Below are positions 1 to 10,531 of a stretch of 64,000 bases of DNA, piece after piece. A model generated the notes under the pieces. That model ran no database searches, had not been told where the DNA came from, and saw only the letters and a list, made by a program, of their open reading frames with translations. Source of the DNA: Rana temporaria. Lineage: Eukaryota > Chordata > Amphibia > Anura > Ranidae. Location of the stretch: contig NC_053492.1 of assembly GCF_905171775.1 (NCBI RefSeq), positions 296,151,934 through 296,215,933 on the forward strand, in the 5' to 3' direction. Position numbers and translations under genes: made by a program. How positions within the stretch are numbered: position 1 is the first letter of the stretch; every line of letters begins with the position of its first letter.

Positions 1-1130
1 GTGGCACTGTAGCACTGATGTCACTTATGACTAATGACTGACACTGATGGGAACGGACCCTTATGGGCATTGTATACAAACTAGGTCAGAGCTCAGACAT
101 TTTTAAATTCAATCAGGAAATTAGAAATAGACATTGTGGGACAATTTGTCCTAACACAAAAAATATACTAGTCAATGGATAAATGTGATGAATATGTCCA
201 TGAAATAGGCAATCTTTTTTTAAAGTTGATGCTGTAGCACATATGAAAGGTGACAATTGTAAGCACTGAGGACAAGCTATCCTATAGAGCGAAGCCAGCT
301 CTGGTAAAAGACAAGAAAAAAACAAAGAAAAAAAAAATCTTGACAAAGGAGCGCACATGCCCGTTGTGAGCTTGGCGCATGCTCTAAAACACGTTGTGTT
401 TCTCTCTCTCACCATGGGTTACGTCACATGCCAGCTGATCCCATCGCAGCACAGAGTCTCGCCACCTTGTCCTGAACGCAGAGTTGGACTGTCGGTTCCC
501 CTTATACCGGACACCGTGGCCGCTCCGGCCAGTGACCTCCATTACATCTGCCTGCCAGGAACCGGACGAGTAACGGACTCAGGAGTTTCCAGTTTCCTCA
601 CCCTCTGGGCGCTTGTTATGCATTACTTAAGTGTAAGTGTGGAATTACATGTTGCTGCAGCCAGTAAATATTTGCACTAAGAGGCACTTTTTCTTTGTTT
701 TTTTCCTTATGGGCATTGTGACACTGACCGTGATGGGCACTGTGACACTTATTGACATGGTTTGGGCATGTTTTCGCTGGTGAATAAAGTAAAATCACTT
801 GCGCTGCAGCACAGATCGCTCTCCCTCACACGCAGTCTCTGTGTGAGGAGGGAGTGCTGTCAATGAGAGATGATCTCATATGTTTACATTTGAGATCATC
901 TCTCATTGGACACGCTGGTCACATGGTAAATGGCCGCTGTGATCAGCTAGTTACCGCAATCTGATTGGCTGTGTACAAGGGACATGGCCTTCACCAATTC
1001 TCCCCACTATGCGCCCACGGGGATGTGCAGGGAGCGTGCGAAGGGGAAGACAGTGTTCAAAATTGAATGACGTCTCTCACACACGTTCTGCCCAACATGT
1101 TTCACCTGAAATAGAGGCTAATTGGGACTA
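1..1130. other. Non-coding stretch with a perfect hairpin
   Basis: No credible coding region. Bases 861-878 and 891-908 form a perfect 18-bp stem with a 12-base loop. Surrounding bases resemble a degraded inverted-repeat element, but I cannot place its ends. Confidence 0.5.
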
Positions 1131-1980
1131 ATAAACCTGCTGAGCGGTATTCGAGTGTGGCTCGGTGTGAATTTTTCACACCAAAAGCAGTAACCACAAG
1201 CCACACCCATGATTGCATCGCAGGATACATGTAGAGGTTACTTACCTTGTCCCCTGGATCCTGCGATGTCTCTCCGGTGTGATCTGCGAGCCGCCGTGTC
1301 TCACTAGATTCACAGTGCCAAACTCTGTTCCCTGGGAGTGTTGCGACCCACGGGGACGGAGTTCGGTGCCAAATTCAAAAAGTAAAAAACACAGTATAGA
1401 TGGAGTATACTGTAATATATCAAATAAATACACATCCCCTTTGTCCCTAGTGATCTGTCCAGTGCCCTGCATGTAGTTTTACATTATAAATACTTTTCTT
1501 CTTGCCTGGAAACTGGAGATTGTCAATGGCAACCAAAAAATGTCCCTTTAGATCAAAAGTGCTTTTAGACCAGCTAGAAAACAGCGATAGTAAATTAAAA
1601 TCACTTGCAGAATTGAGCGATAGTGATTTGTGGGGAAATTCGTCATCAAACACTGAAAGTAATGACAGCGACAATTCTGCAACTGAGCAAATTTCAGTGT
1701 TTTTGATGTGATTACATTGAATAATTTTTATTATTATTATATTATTTGTTATAATTATTTATAGTTATTATATTATATTAGAATTAATGATTTTGTGTTT
1801 CAAACTTTATCATACCCGGGATGTCTACTAGACTCTTGTTTGGACAGTTATTGTGAGTTATTATGGTGAGTTATTCTTAAAAATTACAGGCCTACATTAT
1901 AAAAACGCCAAATTAACATGCAAAACAATTGTACCGCTTTCTGCATCAAAAATTTGACATAATACCACCAGGGAGGTTAA
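1131..1980 (+). mobile_element. piggyBac-type nonautonomous element, decayed
   Basis: The ends are imperfect inverted repeats: ACCTGCTGAGCGGTATT on the left and, read inward from the right, ACCTCCCTGGTGGTATT (13 of 17 match). The right end abuts TTAA (1977-1980), the target site of piggyBac elements; the left equivalent is ataa. Inside is a 62-codon remnant whose Ser/Asp-rich sequence looks like a piggyBac transposase N-terminus. Family assignment is inference. Confidence 0.55.
1526..1711 (+). pseudogene. piggyBac-like transposase N-terminal remnant
   Basis: An open stretch of 61 codons from an ATG at 1526 to a stop at 1709-1711. After a short basic start (MATKKCPF) it becomes rich in Ser, Asp, Glu and Asn, with SDSDLW and ESNDSDNS. 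An acidic, serine-rich N-terminal tail just inside a TTAA-type end is usual for piggyBac transposases (established knowledge). None of the catalytic DDD core is present, and AT-rich DNA follows at once, so this is an internally deleted remnant. It could be an unrelated acidic ORF; the location inside a TTAA-bounded element is the main support. Confidence 0.45.
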
Positions 1981-2154
1981 AGTGTATCTAAACCCAAGAA
2001 CAAAAAATATTTCTAATGAAGCATACGAGTCTTTAGATGTGGTCATTTTTTTTACCTTTATTTTCACACTCTGATCCTGCCAAGAACACACTTCCTGTCC
2101 TAAAAGAGCGTAAGAACAGCAGTGTCACCCTAGGACAGGATTTGTGTTAGAATT

Positions 2155-2347
2155 TTAAAGGGGTTGTATGGCTTTGTTTTTTTTTGTTTTTTAAATAACA
2201 AACTGTGCAGATCGTTTTGCACAGCGTGGCTCCGAACCTCGTCTTCTGGGGTCCCTCGGTGGCTGTCTCGGCTCCTCTGTGCAAGCACTAACACCCTTCA
2301 TGGGATGCATTAAGGTGAAAAAACATGAAGCTTTACAACCCCTTTAA
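2155..2347. mobile_element. Short TIR element (MITE)
   Basis: Perfect 14-bp terminal inverted repeats, TTAAAGGGGTTGTA at 2155-2168 and its complement at 2334-2347, bound a 193-bp non-coding unit. The TTAA at each end suggests piggyBac-type mobilisation. Confidence 0.6.
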
Positions 2348-4128
2348 TACACCTCCCCTTCCCTTATCCCTAGAATATTGAGGTGTTCTGTATTTCAAAG
2401 GGTTGAAGTGGACAGGCCTGATAACATTGCTTGAGATAACTTGGGAGCTGATTGTATTTCAGGTAAGATGAACAGATATAACAAAATCCTTTCAACGGTA
2501 AATTTAAGAGACTAAAAAGGGAGCAAATAAGAAAAAGTTATTTATTGGGTCCACATACACTTCTAATTAAAGTATCTCTAAGAATACAAAAAAAGTGCGC
2601 CTTTTTGAATAAATGGTGTTACAAATTATATCTCAAAAGGCCACCATTTTGAGATACCGTAATTTTTTCCTATTTACTACTCTACCTTTTTGTAAGTCTG
2701 TGGCTTATTTAGAATTAAAACCTACGTAGAGGGTATTAGATCGTAAATTCTACAGGGCAGGCACAGTTTTTTTTACCGATATAGATTGGTGCTGCAGATC
2801 GTGGGCAATAAGCACATAAAATAAATACACGTTTTAAAGTACTATGCTATAGACCATGACTAATACCAAGAAAGTGCACAACATGCTCCAGTTCATCTAC
2901 TGAATAAAGATCCAGTCCCCATGCTCATACCTTTACTCTACAATCATTTTTCAACCTGACATCCATAAAGGACGTCACAACATTGTTCTTTATCCCTGTG
3001 TTCTGCCAAAGTTGCAAAATACACCTTTTCAGCTAATGGAACCTTAAACTGAAGACAGATGACACTTTAAACAAACAATTCTTTTGGGAAAGTTCACATG
3101 GCAAAAAAAATCCCATGCGAGTTTAAAGATGGACATTTAACCTAAAGCTCAACTTTCTAAAATATATTTGCAAGAATTTTTTTTCCATTGTACATATTAT
3201 ATAGGGTTTATATAGTGAAAATAGTTTGCACAATGTTTTACAAAATGAAGGCAGACAGCACAGTTACAATACAATTTAACACAGGAGGAATCAGAGGGCC
3301 TAGTTCCCTATAGCTGACAATCTAGGAGGGTCAAGTGGTACAAAAGGTTAGCTGGGGGCGATGAGTGGATGGAGAAAATAAAAGTACAGTTGTTAAGTGG
3401 GGACAAAATAGAGTAGGAGACAGTCAGACAGAGTGGTGTAGGGAGTTCAATAGGGTGGCAGAGGCTCAGGAAAAGTCCTGGAGACGAGCATGGGAAGAGG
3501 TGACAAAGGAGCTAGCGACCAGGAAAAATTGGAACTAAGAACGATTGGGTTGATATTTTCAGACTAGGTTAGTGATGTAGCTTGGGGCCGAATTGTGGTT
3601 GGCTTTTTAAGTTGTTGATACATTTTGAATTTAATTAGTTGGGGAAGCCAGTGGAGTACATATTAGATAAGTTAGGGTTATTTGCCTCTACCCATAGGGT
3701 GAGGGCCACACTAGCTACATTATAATTGTAATTTAAACCAGACATCATAATGAACTGACTGTATTACATTTTTTGAATACCACACATGCTTTGCAATTGA
3801 ATGCAGAGTTGCACATTCCACAAATGTAATATTGTCAGGATGCTCACGACAGACAAAGACAGCTGACTCCGATCCAAATAGAAATAATTTAAATTCTGGA
3901 GGTAAAAAACAAACAAAAAAAAATGGCTTGGTACTACCAACATTCAGAAATACCTAGATGGATGCTACTCATAGCTTTTAACAGGACAATCTGCATGTGA
4001 TTACACCTATATTTATTCCCAGTGAATTCTTTATATTTTGCAACATAAGTGCACATCAAAAAGTAAACATAACTTGACTAGGGAAGGAAGGGGGTGCTAA
4101 ACATCAAACTTCTTTTAACATGAATTAC
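2348..4128. other. AT-rich intronic DNA with a possible retroposon
   Basis: No gene seen. Bases about 3225-3720 have a more even base composition and read like an old dispersed retroposon, but no ends or tail could be defined. The rest shows no recognisable structure. Confidence 0.35.
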
Positions 4129-5125
4129 TTAACCACTTCATTACTGGGCACTTAAACCCCCTTCGTGCCCAGACCAATTTTCATCACTGACGCATCTTGA
4201 ATGACAATTGCGCGGTCATACAACACTGTACCCAAATTATATTTTTATCATTTTTTTCCCACAAAGGGAGCTTTCTTTTGGTGGTATTTGATCACCTCTG
4301 CGGTTTTTATTTTTTGCACTATAAACATAAAAAGACAGAAAATTTTGAAAAAAAAAAAAAACACAATATTTTTTACTTTTTGTTATAATAATATCCCATT
4401 TTTTTTTAAATAAAAATTTCCCTCGGTTTAGGCCGATACGTATTCTTCTACATATTTTTGTTAAAAAAAAATCACAATAAGCGTATATTGATTGGTTTGC
4501 GCAAAAGTTATAGCGCCTAAAAAATAGGGGATAGATTTATGATTTCTTTTTTTTTTACTAGTAATGGCGGCGATCTGCGATTTTTTTTGTCAGGCCTGCG
4601 ATATTGCGGCCGACGTATCGGACACTTTTGACACAATTTTGGGACTATTCACATTTATACAGCGATCAGTGCTATAAAAATGCACTAATTACAGTATAAA
4701 TGTGACTGGCAGTGAAGGGGTTAACACTAGGGGGTAAGGAAGGGGTTAAATGTGTATCCTGGGTGTATTCTAACTGTGTGGGGGGAGGGGACTGACTGGG
4801 GGAGGTGACCGATGCTGTGTCCCTATGTACAAGGGACACAGATCGGTCTCCTCTCTCCCTGACAGGACGTGGAGCTCTGTGTTTACACACAGAGCTCCAC
4901 GTACCTGCTGTCACCGCCGATCGCGGGCACCTAGCGGACATCGCGGCCACCAGGCACACGCATCGGCTTCCCAGCGATGCGCCGGGCACGTTGTTTCCCC
5001 GCTGCGCGCCCCCAGCGGCGCGCAACGGGAAATGTAAACAAGAGGACGTCCAAAGACGTCCACTCGGCACTTGAGAGCCGCGCTGTGGACGTCTTTCGTC
5101 CATAGCGCAGATCCCAAGTGGTTAA
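4129..5125 (+). repeat. TTAA-flanked ~1 kb repeat, copy 1
   Basis: Bounded by TTAA (4129-4132 and 5122-5125) with CCACTT inverted at both ends. The sequence goes from an AT-rich left half to a GC-rich right half containing a self-complementary stretch at 4868-4902 (AGCTCTGTG paired with CACAGAGCT). Related copies are at about 11.5, 13.5, 14.6, 17.5, 21.0, 26.4, 37-39, 56.4 and 59.6 kb. The ends suggest a piggyBac-type nonautonomous element (inference). Open frames in it are chance frames. Confidence 0.65.
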
Positions 5126-5276
5126 TATATTTGTGATGTGAAGGTATCATAAGCCCAAGACTCATGCCGCGTACATACGATCATTTTTCGGCATGAAAAA
5201 AATTTTGTTTTTCAAAAATGTCATTTAAAATGATCGTGTGTGGGCTTCACATCATTTTTCAGGTTCTGAAAAAAGA

Positions 5277-5292
5277 ACATGCTGCATTTTTT
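5277..5292. repeat. L1 target-site duplication, left copy
   Basis: ACATGCTGCATTTTTT here is repeated exactly at 10516-10531. The 16-bp duplication brackets the L1 insertion. Confidence 0.85.
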
Positions 5293-5808
5293 TTATGTTT
5301 AAAGGTTTTTATTGAAAGTTTTTCCAAATAACAACATGTCATTTATTATTGTTACATGTAAAAGATGCGTCAATTCCATCTCACATATTCATGTCGGGAG
5401 AAAAACTCCCCTATTCCTACAAGCCATAATCAGTGAACTCCCCAAGAGCAAGCAGATCACAATGTTAAAACCAGTTGTGTGAGCGCCATTTCAAAGTTCC
5501 TACTAAAACATTAGTACAGCTCAAGTCCCATAACCCATGGCACACCAGACGCCCCCAAAAGGGATCACGCTGCGTCCCGAGTACCAGGGTCAGGGGCCCG
5601 GGCCGGTATAAATCAGCCGCACTCTGCCCCCTCGGGGCATGAAGTCTGCCTGCTCCCGAGGTAACCCCTCAAAGTGGGGCATATCCTGACATTAAATATC
5701 CTACCCGACAGCAGCATCTAGCACCAAGGGAGGTGCCTACAGGGGGAGAGAGGGAAAGAGATAGAAAAACGTGGTAAAAAGGAAAGTGACAGAGAAGCCT
5801 AGTAAGGA

Positions 5809-6258
5809 TCAGGATGGAGTGTTCCTGCCTCCAGGTGGTACTCCAGGCAGGAGAGACACGTTGCAGAAGGTAGCCCAGGGTTCCCATATGGATCTGAATT
5901 TGTCAGTCTGGTCCGCCCGCCTTGCTACTATTTGTTCTTGTGACATTATCCAGGAGACTTTCCTCCTAAACATCTGGAAAGAAACTGCGGGTTTCTTCCA
6001 TGCTTTAGCTATGGTCATCCTGGCCCCCAATAAAATGAAAAATGATAAAATCCTGGAGTGTTTAGGTAGGCCTGGGATGCACTGATTTAGGAGCGCCGTG
6101 TTAGGCTGCGGAGGTATCCTTTTCTCTAGCAAGGAGCCCATGGTGCGGAAAACTCTTTTCCAGAAGGATCTAATGCGGGGGCAGGACCACCAAGTGTGTA
6201 ACATGTTACCTTCCAATTCGCATCCCCGAAAACATAATGGGGAGGACCCAGGGAACAT
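5809..6258 (-). pseudogene. L1 ORF2, C-terminal part in a shifted frame
   Basis: A 149-codon frame with LHTWWSCPRIRSFWKRV, the Cys/His-type C-terminal motif seen in vertebrate L1 ORF2 proteins (HxWWxCP). It is out of frame with the part that ends at 6418, showing that the original ORF2 was broken by an indel. The 3' UTR follows, down to 5293. Related C-terminal fragments of a different L1 lie at 59902-60114. Confidence 0.8.
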
Positions 6259-6417
6259 TCTTGCCAGTCTGGAGGGGACCTAATACCACCTAAACATCAC
6301 TTTAAGACTAGCTTCTATGAGACATGTATTGAGAATACCTTTATATGCTCGCTCCGTTGCTCGGTGCCATACTGCAGTGCTCCAAGATGTGTTCAGTTCC
6401 TCCTCCCAGGCCCAGGC

Positions 6418-7686
6418 TTACGAAGGCTTATCAGTCTTAGACATCAGGGTCATATAAATTAACGAGATCCCACCCCTCTGATCCCTAGAGTTTGCGCACC
6501 AGTTTTCATATGGCGTTATCCTGGGGGGGGCTGACTTGTCCTTCCAAATAGTGTGGAGATAGTGGGAAATTTGGGAGAACCTAAAGAATTCATCGGTGGG
6601 CATATCCAGATGTTTTTTGCAATGATTTAGTGACAGTGGGCCCTCCCTGGCTAGAAAGTGACCTATCCTGTACAGGCCTTTATCCGTCCACCACCGGAAC
6701 GCCTTGATATCCCTCCCTGGGGGAAAGTCTGGGTTATGGAATATGTGCGAGAGGGGTTTCAGAGGGGAAATCAGACCGGGACGCGAGAATAGTTTGGAAC
6801 AGAGGGCTACGGAGTGAGATAACGTGGGCGCTAAAATGGATGGTCTGCGTTTGGAGTCACACCCCAAGATATAATCAATGGTATGTGATGGGATGGCCTG
6901 TCTCTCCATTGCAAGCCAGTCAGGTTTCGATCCCTGGAAGAAGACCGTCGAAATTTGTGTCAGTTGGGCCGCTTGATAATATCCCCATAAATTAGGAAGC
7001 CCCATACCCCCTTGTGTTTTTAAACGATGGAGAACGCCTGACGGACACCTATACCCCTTTTTCCCCCACACAAACCGGATAATCTCTGCTTGGAATTTAT
7101 TAAGGAAATGTTTCGGTACCGCGATCGGGAGAGCGCGGAATAGGTATAGCAGACGTGGTAAGAGGGTCATTTTTACCGCGTTCACCCGGCCCAGCCAGGA
7201 CAGCCCACATTTGGCCCACCTCCCAATATCCCCTCTACACTTGCTGATCATCAGGGGGTAGTTCGCTTTAAAGAGGCCTTCGATATGGGGTGTGAGCTTG
7301 ATGCCTAGGTACGTAATATGTGAGGGAGCCCATTGGAAGTCGAAGGTATCTGTAAGCTGTTTAAGTAGGTCCGGGGAAACTGAGATATTAATAGCCATAG
7401 ATTTGCCCATATTTACCCGCAGGCCAGACACCTCACTGAAAACCCGTAGAGTCTGGAGTATATTTGTCGTGGAAGTAAGGGGGGAAGTGACAAAGAGTAG
7501 GAGGTCGTCCGCATACAGGGCACATTTGTGTTCCCTAGGTCCACAGAATACCCCCTTGATGTCAGGATTCGACCTCAGTGCCACCGCCAGTGTTTCGATA
7601 GCCACTGCAAACAGGAGCGGGGAAAGGGGGCACCCCTGTCTGGTCCCTCTGCCAATTGGGAAGGATTCAGAGTATCTGCCCATAAG
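6418..7686 (-). pseudogene. L1 ORF2, central part (RT catalytic core)
   Basis: Direct continuation of the frame interrupted at 9187. It starts YSESFPIGRGTRQGCPLSP and carries the RT catalytic box as YADDLLLF, followed by GLRVNMGKS, ITYLGIKL and the GMGLPNL segment typical of L1 thumb and connection regions. The frame runs about 420 codons and ends in a stop at 6418, short of the usual C-terminus; the C-terminal sequence continues in another frame below 6300, so at least one frameshift lies between about 6418 and 6260. The two aspartates of YADD are intact. Confidence 0.9.
7673..7686. repeat. Target-site duplication of palindromic element, left
   Basis: TATCTGCCCATAAG, repeated exactly at 9187-9200. 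With one copy removed the L1 frame joins perfectly (...VRLMGRYSES...), which proves that 7687-9200 was inserted into an intact L1. Confidence 0.92.
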
Positions 7687-7757
7687 CAAAAGGGGAGTAT
7701 AGCCTCAAGTAAGGATTGATAATAAATAATAAAACCGTACCATCATCCCAGTTATGA

Positions 7758-8328
7758 TAAAGAAGGGGAGAGTGGGGGTGAGGGAATAGTGGCCGAAGCT
7801 AAACCCAAAACTACCCACTCAATTGGTTTGTGGGGACTATCTCGGTACTATTTAAAAAATTATTAAACAAAATAATATAAAAAGTTTATTGTGTATACAT
7901 TTTACATAAAAGTTGCGAAACAAACAATTAATTGTACAAATCAGTGATTGGTCACGGTCGACTAGTTTCGCGGGAATTGAAATACCGCTTCATCAGGACA
8001 GCCAATCTATAGAGTAATACAAGAGACATTTTTATACAATAAAAACATATAAAAGGAATTGGCAAAAATTTATATATTTCAAGAGAAATGATAAAATTAA
8101 TAGTGGTGGCTTACCCGATGAGTCAATTAATGATGTGCGGGGGCCGGACAGCCCAGGGGGTTCCCCCCGCGACGGAAAAGGGGATAATTTGTCGTGGAAT
8201 TCTAGGTATGAACAAAAAGTATACACGTCGATGTACACATATATATATATATATATATATATGTGCATACATATATACAATGATACAATTATTAATTAGA
8301 ACCCCCCAGGGTTACATAGGCTGATAGT
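7758..8328. repeat. Left arm of large inverted repeat
   Basis: Inverted copy of 8611-9186. Includes AT repeat 8237-8262 and minus-strand hammerhead-like motif 7946-8007. Confidence 0.9.
7946..8007 (-). ncRNA. Hammerhead-ribozyme-like motif, left arm
   Basis: Exact mirror of 8939-9000, with all pairing and core bases retained; the predicted cleavage-site nucleotide is at 7960 on the minus strand. The two motifs face away from each other in transcription sense, so each strand of the element carries one. Confidence 0.7.
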
Positions 8329-8610
8329 AACCCTTAGCCCATGCATTACCATGCAATCTGTCACCAATATGGATACCTCCTCTGGTCGACTTAATACTGG
8401 TTATTCCAGTACAATTGGCTAAGCATACTAAGCTGTCTCTTCCAAACGTCCAGGCTGCTATACCAGCTTACAGCCCCTGTCGTGCCCACTTGCTGGTTCA
8501 TTACCAGGTTATCTCCCTTCATCACTACCTGGCCTTATCCCCCACAACCATCGACCATGGTAAGTTGTTTTTTACCCCCTTCCCTCTTTTTTCCCCCCCT
8601 TATGGCTGCC

Positions 8611-9186
8611 ACTATCAGCCTATGTAACCCTGGGGGGTTCTAATTAATAATTGTATCATTGTATATATGTATGTATGCACATATATATATATATATATAT
8701 ATATATGTGTACATCGACGTGTATACTTTTTGTTCATACCTAGAATTCCACGACAAATTATCCCCTTTTCCGTCGCGGGGGGAACCCCCTGGGCTGTCCG
8801 GCCCCCGCACATCATTAATTGACTCATCGGGTAAGCCACCACTATTAATTTTATCATTTCTCTTGAAATATATAAATTTTTGCCGATTCCTTTTATATGT
8901 TTTTATTGTATAAAAAATGTCTCTTGTATTACTCTATAGATTGGCTGTCCTGATGAAGCGGTATTTCAATTCCCGCGAAACTAGTCGACCGTGACCAATC
9001 ACTGATTTGTACAATTAATTGTTTGTTTCGCAACTTTTATGTAAAATGTATACACAATAAACTTTTTATATTATTTTGTTTAATAATTTTTTAAATGGTA
9101 CCGATATTGTCCCCACAAACCAATTGAGTGGGTAGTTTTGGGTTTAGCTTCGGCCACTATTCCCTCACCCCCACTCTCCCCTTCTT
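8611..9186. repeat. Right arm of large inverted repeat
   Basis: Inverted copy of 7758-8328. Includes AT repeat 8677-8706 and plus-strand hammerhead-like motif 8939-9000. The arms differ mainly by substitutions near 7842-7855 / 9095-9108 and in AT-repeat length. Confidence 0.9.
8939..9000 (+). ncRNA. Hammerhead-ribozyme-like motif, right arm
   Basis: Seen: CTGATGA at 8950-8956, then A, then stem II GCGG (8958-8961) with CCGC (8973-8976), then GAAA (8977-8980). A minimal stem III is A8980-U8985 and C8981-G8984 around a two-base loop, followed by C8986 as the predicted cleavage-site nucleotide. Stem I pairs GTC (8947-8949) with GAC (8987-8989) and, beyond an internal loop, GATTGG (8939-8944) with CCAATC (8995-9000). 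Known: this is the type I hammerhead layout, and very short stem III is typical of those in Penelope-like elements. Oddity: one extra A between the CUGAUGA box and stem II. Activity is not shown by sequence. Confidence 0.7.
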
Positions 9187-9200
9187 TATCTGCCCATAAG
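9187..9200. repeat. Target-site duplication of palindromic element, right
   Basis: Second copy of TATCTGCCCATAAG. Up to a base or two at the edge could be shared by chance. Confidence 0.92.
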
Positions 9201-10515
9201 TCGCACCTGGGCGCAGGGGCTGGAGTAAAGTGACCCAATGAGGCTCAGGAAGTTGGGTCCAAACCCCCACCTTTTCAGAACACCCGTCAAGTACGCCCAG
9301 TCTATAGAGTCAAAGGCCTTATGGAGGTCTATAGATAACAAGAAGCCTTCCTGCCGCGGTCCTCCATCCCACTGTGATTGAAGAAGGGAGACGATGTCTA
9401 TAGCCCGTCTGATCTGGTCTGTTCCCTGTCTCCCAGGGATGAAGCCCACCTGGTCTTTGTGTACATATGAGGCTATGAAACTGGACAGCCTGTTCGCTAG
9501 TATTTTTGTCATGATTTTAATATCGTTGTTAATCAGTGAAATGGGGCGGTAATTACACACCTCGCTAGGGTCCTTATCTGGTTTCGGAATGACCGAGATG
9601 TAGGCAGAGTTTAGGTCTGTCCCCAGTCGGGCTCCATCCCTGAGAGAGTTGAACAGTCGCGTCAGGTGAGGGGCCAGGCATGGTCCAAATTTCCTATAGT
9701 AACCGGTGGAGAAGCCATCCGGACCCGGCGATGAACCCAGCTTGAGGGCCTTAATTGTGGACAGTACTTCCTCTTGAGTGAAAGGGGATTCCATGATGTC
9801 CCTATGTTCCCCCGTCAGGGATGGCAATGGGAGATTGTCCAAAAAATCCTTCCCTGCCGGGGAAGGGGGCGTTTGGGCAGGCTTGTATAGCCCCAAATAA
9901 AATTGCAAGAATGAGTCCATTATTTTGGTTGGGTTCTGTGTCAGCTCCCCTGTGGGGACCCGTATTTTAGGGAAAGCAAGCGCCCGCTGTTTGGGGCTCA
10001 GTGTGGTGGCCAGACGTGAGCCTATCCTGTCAGTTTGGGAGTAAAACTTAGCCCCGGACCACCTGAGGTGCTTCTCGGCCGCAGTCGTCAGGGATAAGTT
10101 AAGAAGGGCTCTAGCTTCGTCCAGTCGGGCAAGTGAATCAGCCGTGGGTTGGCGTTTGTGTGCTTTTTTCAGCTTGTGAAAGGACTCTGTAAGCCTGATA
10201 TTGTCAGCCCTATGTTCCTTTTTAAGTTTAGCCGCTACCTGTATCAGTTTTCCCCTGATGACCGTTTTGTGCGCCGCCCATACCGTGGAAGGGGAGACTT
10301 CAGACGTTGTATTGATAAGGAAATATTCCTTAATGTCCTCTTCTAGCAAGGAACATTGAACCGGGTCGCTTAGAAGCGACTCATTCAGGCGCCAGCGAGG
10401 TGGGTTTCTAGAGCCCGTTGGCCTCCTAGTGAGCAGAGTGACCATAGAGTGGTCTGACAGGGGGGTGTCTACAATCCTGGCGTTACATAGTAACGGAAGT
10501 GTCATGGCGTGGGTG
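9187..10515 (-). pseudogene. L1 ORF2, N-terminal part (endonuclease end and RT)
   Basis: ORF2 of L1 encodes the endonuclease and reverse transcriptase that copy the element into a nicked target. This piece begins in the endonuclease C-terminus (TPLSDHSMV, the SDH motif of APE-type nucleases), passes a basic linker, and enters RT: SSPGPDGFSTGYY, VCNYRPISLINND, QVGFIPGRQGTD, then LSIDLHKAFDSIDW. It stops at the palindromic insertion after AQVRLMGR and resumes in the same frame at 7686. The first codons of the longest open frame come from flanking target DNA, not L1. The uninterrupted frame over 440 codons argues for a young copy. The missing N-terminus means it could not have moved by itself after insertion. 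Confidence 0.9.
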
Positions 10516-10531
10516 ACATGCTGCATTTTTT
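10516..10531. repeat. L1 target-site duplication, right copy
   Basis: Exact copy of 5277-5292; lies at the 5' truncation point of the L1. Confidence 0.85.

Larger units (their letters stand above)
7687..9186. mobile_element. 1.5 kb palindromic element, candidate Penelope-like retroelement with inverted pseudo-LTRs
   Basis: Seen: a 1500-bp insert flanked by a 14-bp duplication. Left arm 7758-8328 and right arm 8611-9186 are near-identical inverted copies of about 570 bp, with only a few mismatches noticed. A 282-bp spacer lies between them and a unique 71-bp extension (7687-7757) lies outside the left arm. Each arm has an AT microsatellite and a hammerhead-like motif. Known: Penelope-like elements have pseudo-LTRs in direct or inverted order, variable duplications of about 10-15 bp, one-sided extensions, and hammerhead ribozymes in the pseudo-LTRs. 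Inferred: this is a short, protein-less copy of that kind. A foldback DNA element is the alternative, but a 14-bp duplication does not fit the usual families. The 66-base frames in the arms are mirror images and not genes. Confidence 0.65.
5293..10515 (-). mobile_element. L1-type LINE, 5'-truncated, inserted in TIR element
   Basis: Read on the minus strand this element starts inside the endonuclease domain of ORF2 and runs through reverse transcriptase to a 3' UTR, an AATAAA (complement at 5308-5313) and a short A tail next to the left target duplication. Perfect 16-bp duplications flank it. Removing the 1.5-kb insertion at 7687-9186 leaves about 3.7 kb. The 5' truncation, A tail and long duplication are the usual marks of target-primed reverse transcription (established knowledge). 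Confidence 0.9.

Noticed and set aside
4672..5165. 143-codon and nearby ORFs
   Set aside because: They lie in the GC-rich half of a TTAA repeat whose other copies do not preserve the frame.
8032..8913. Four mutually similar 70-84 codon ORFs
   Set aside because: Mirror images produced by the palindrome and its AT repeats.
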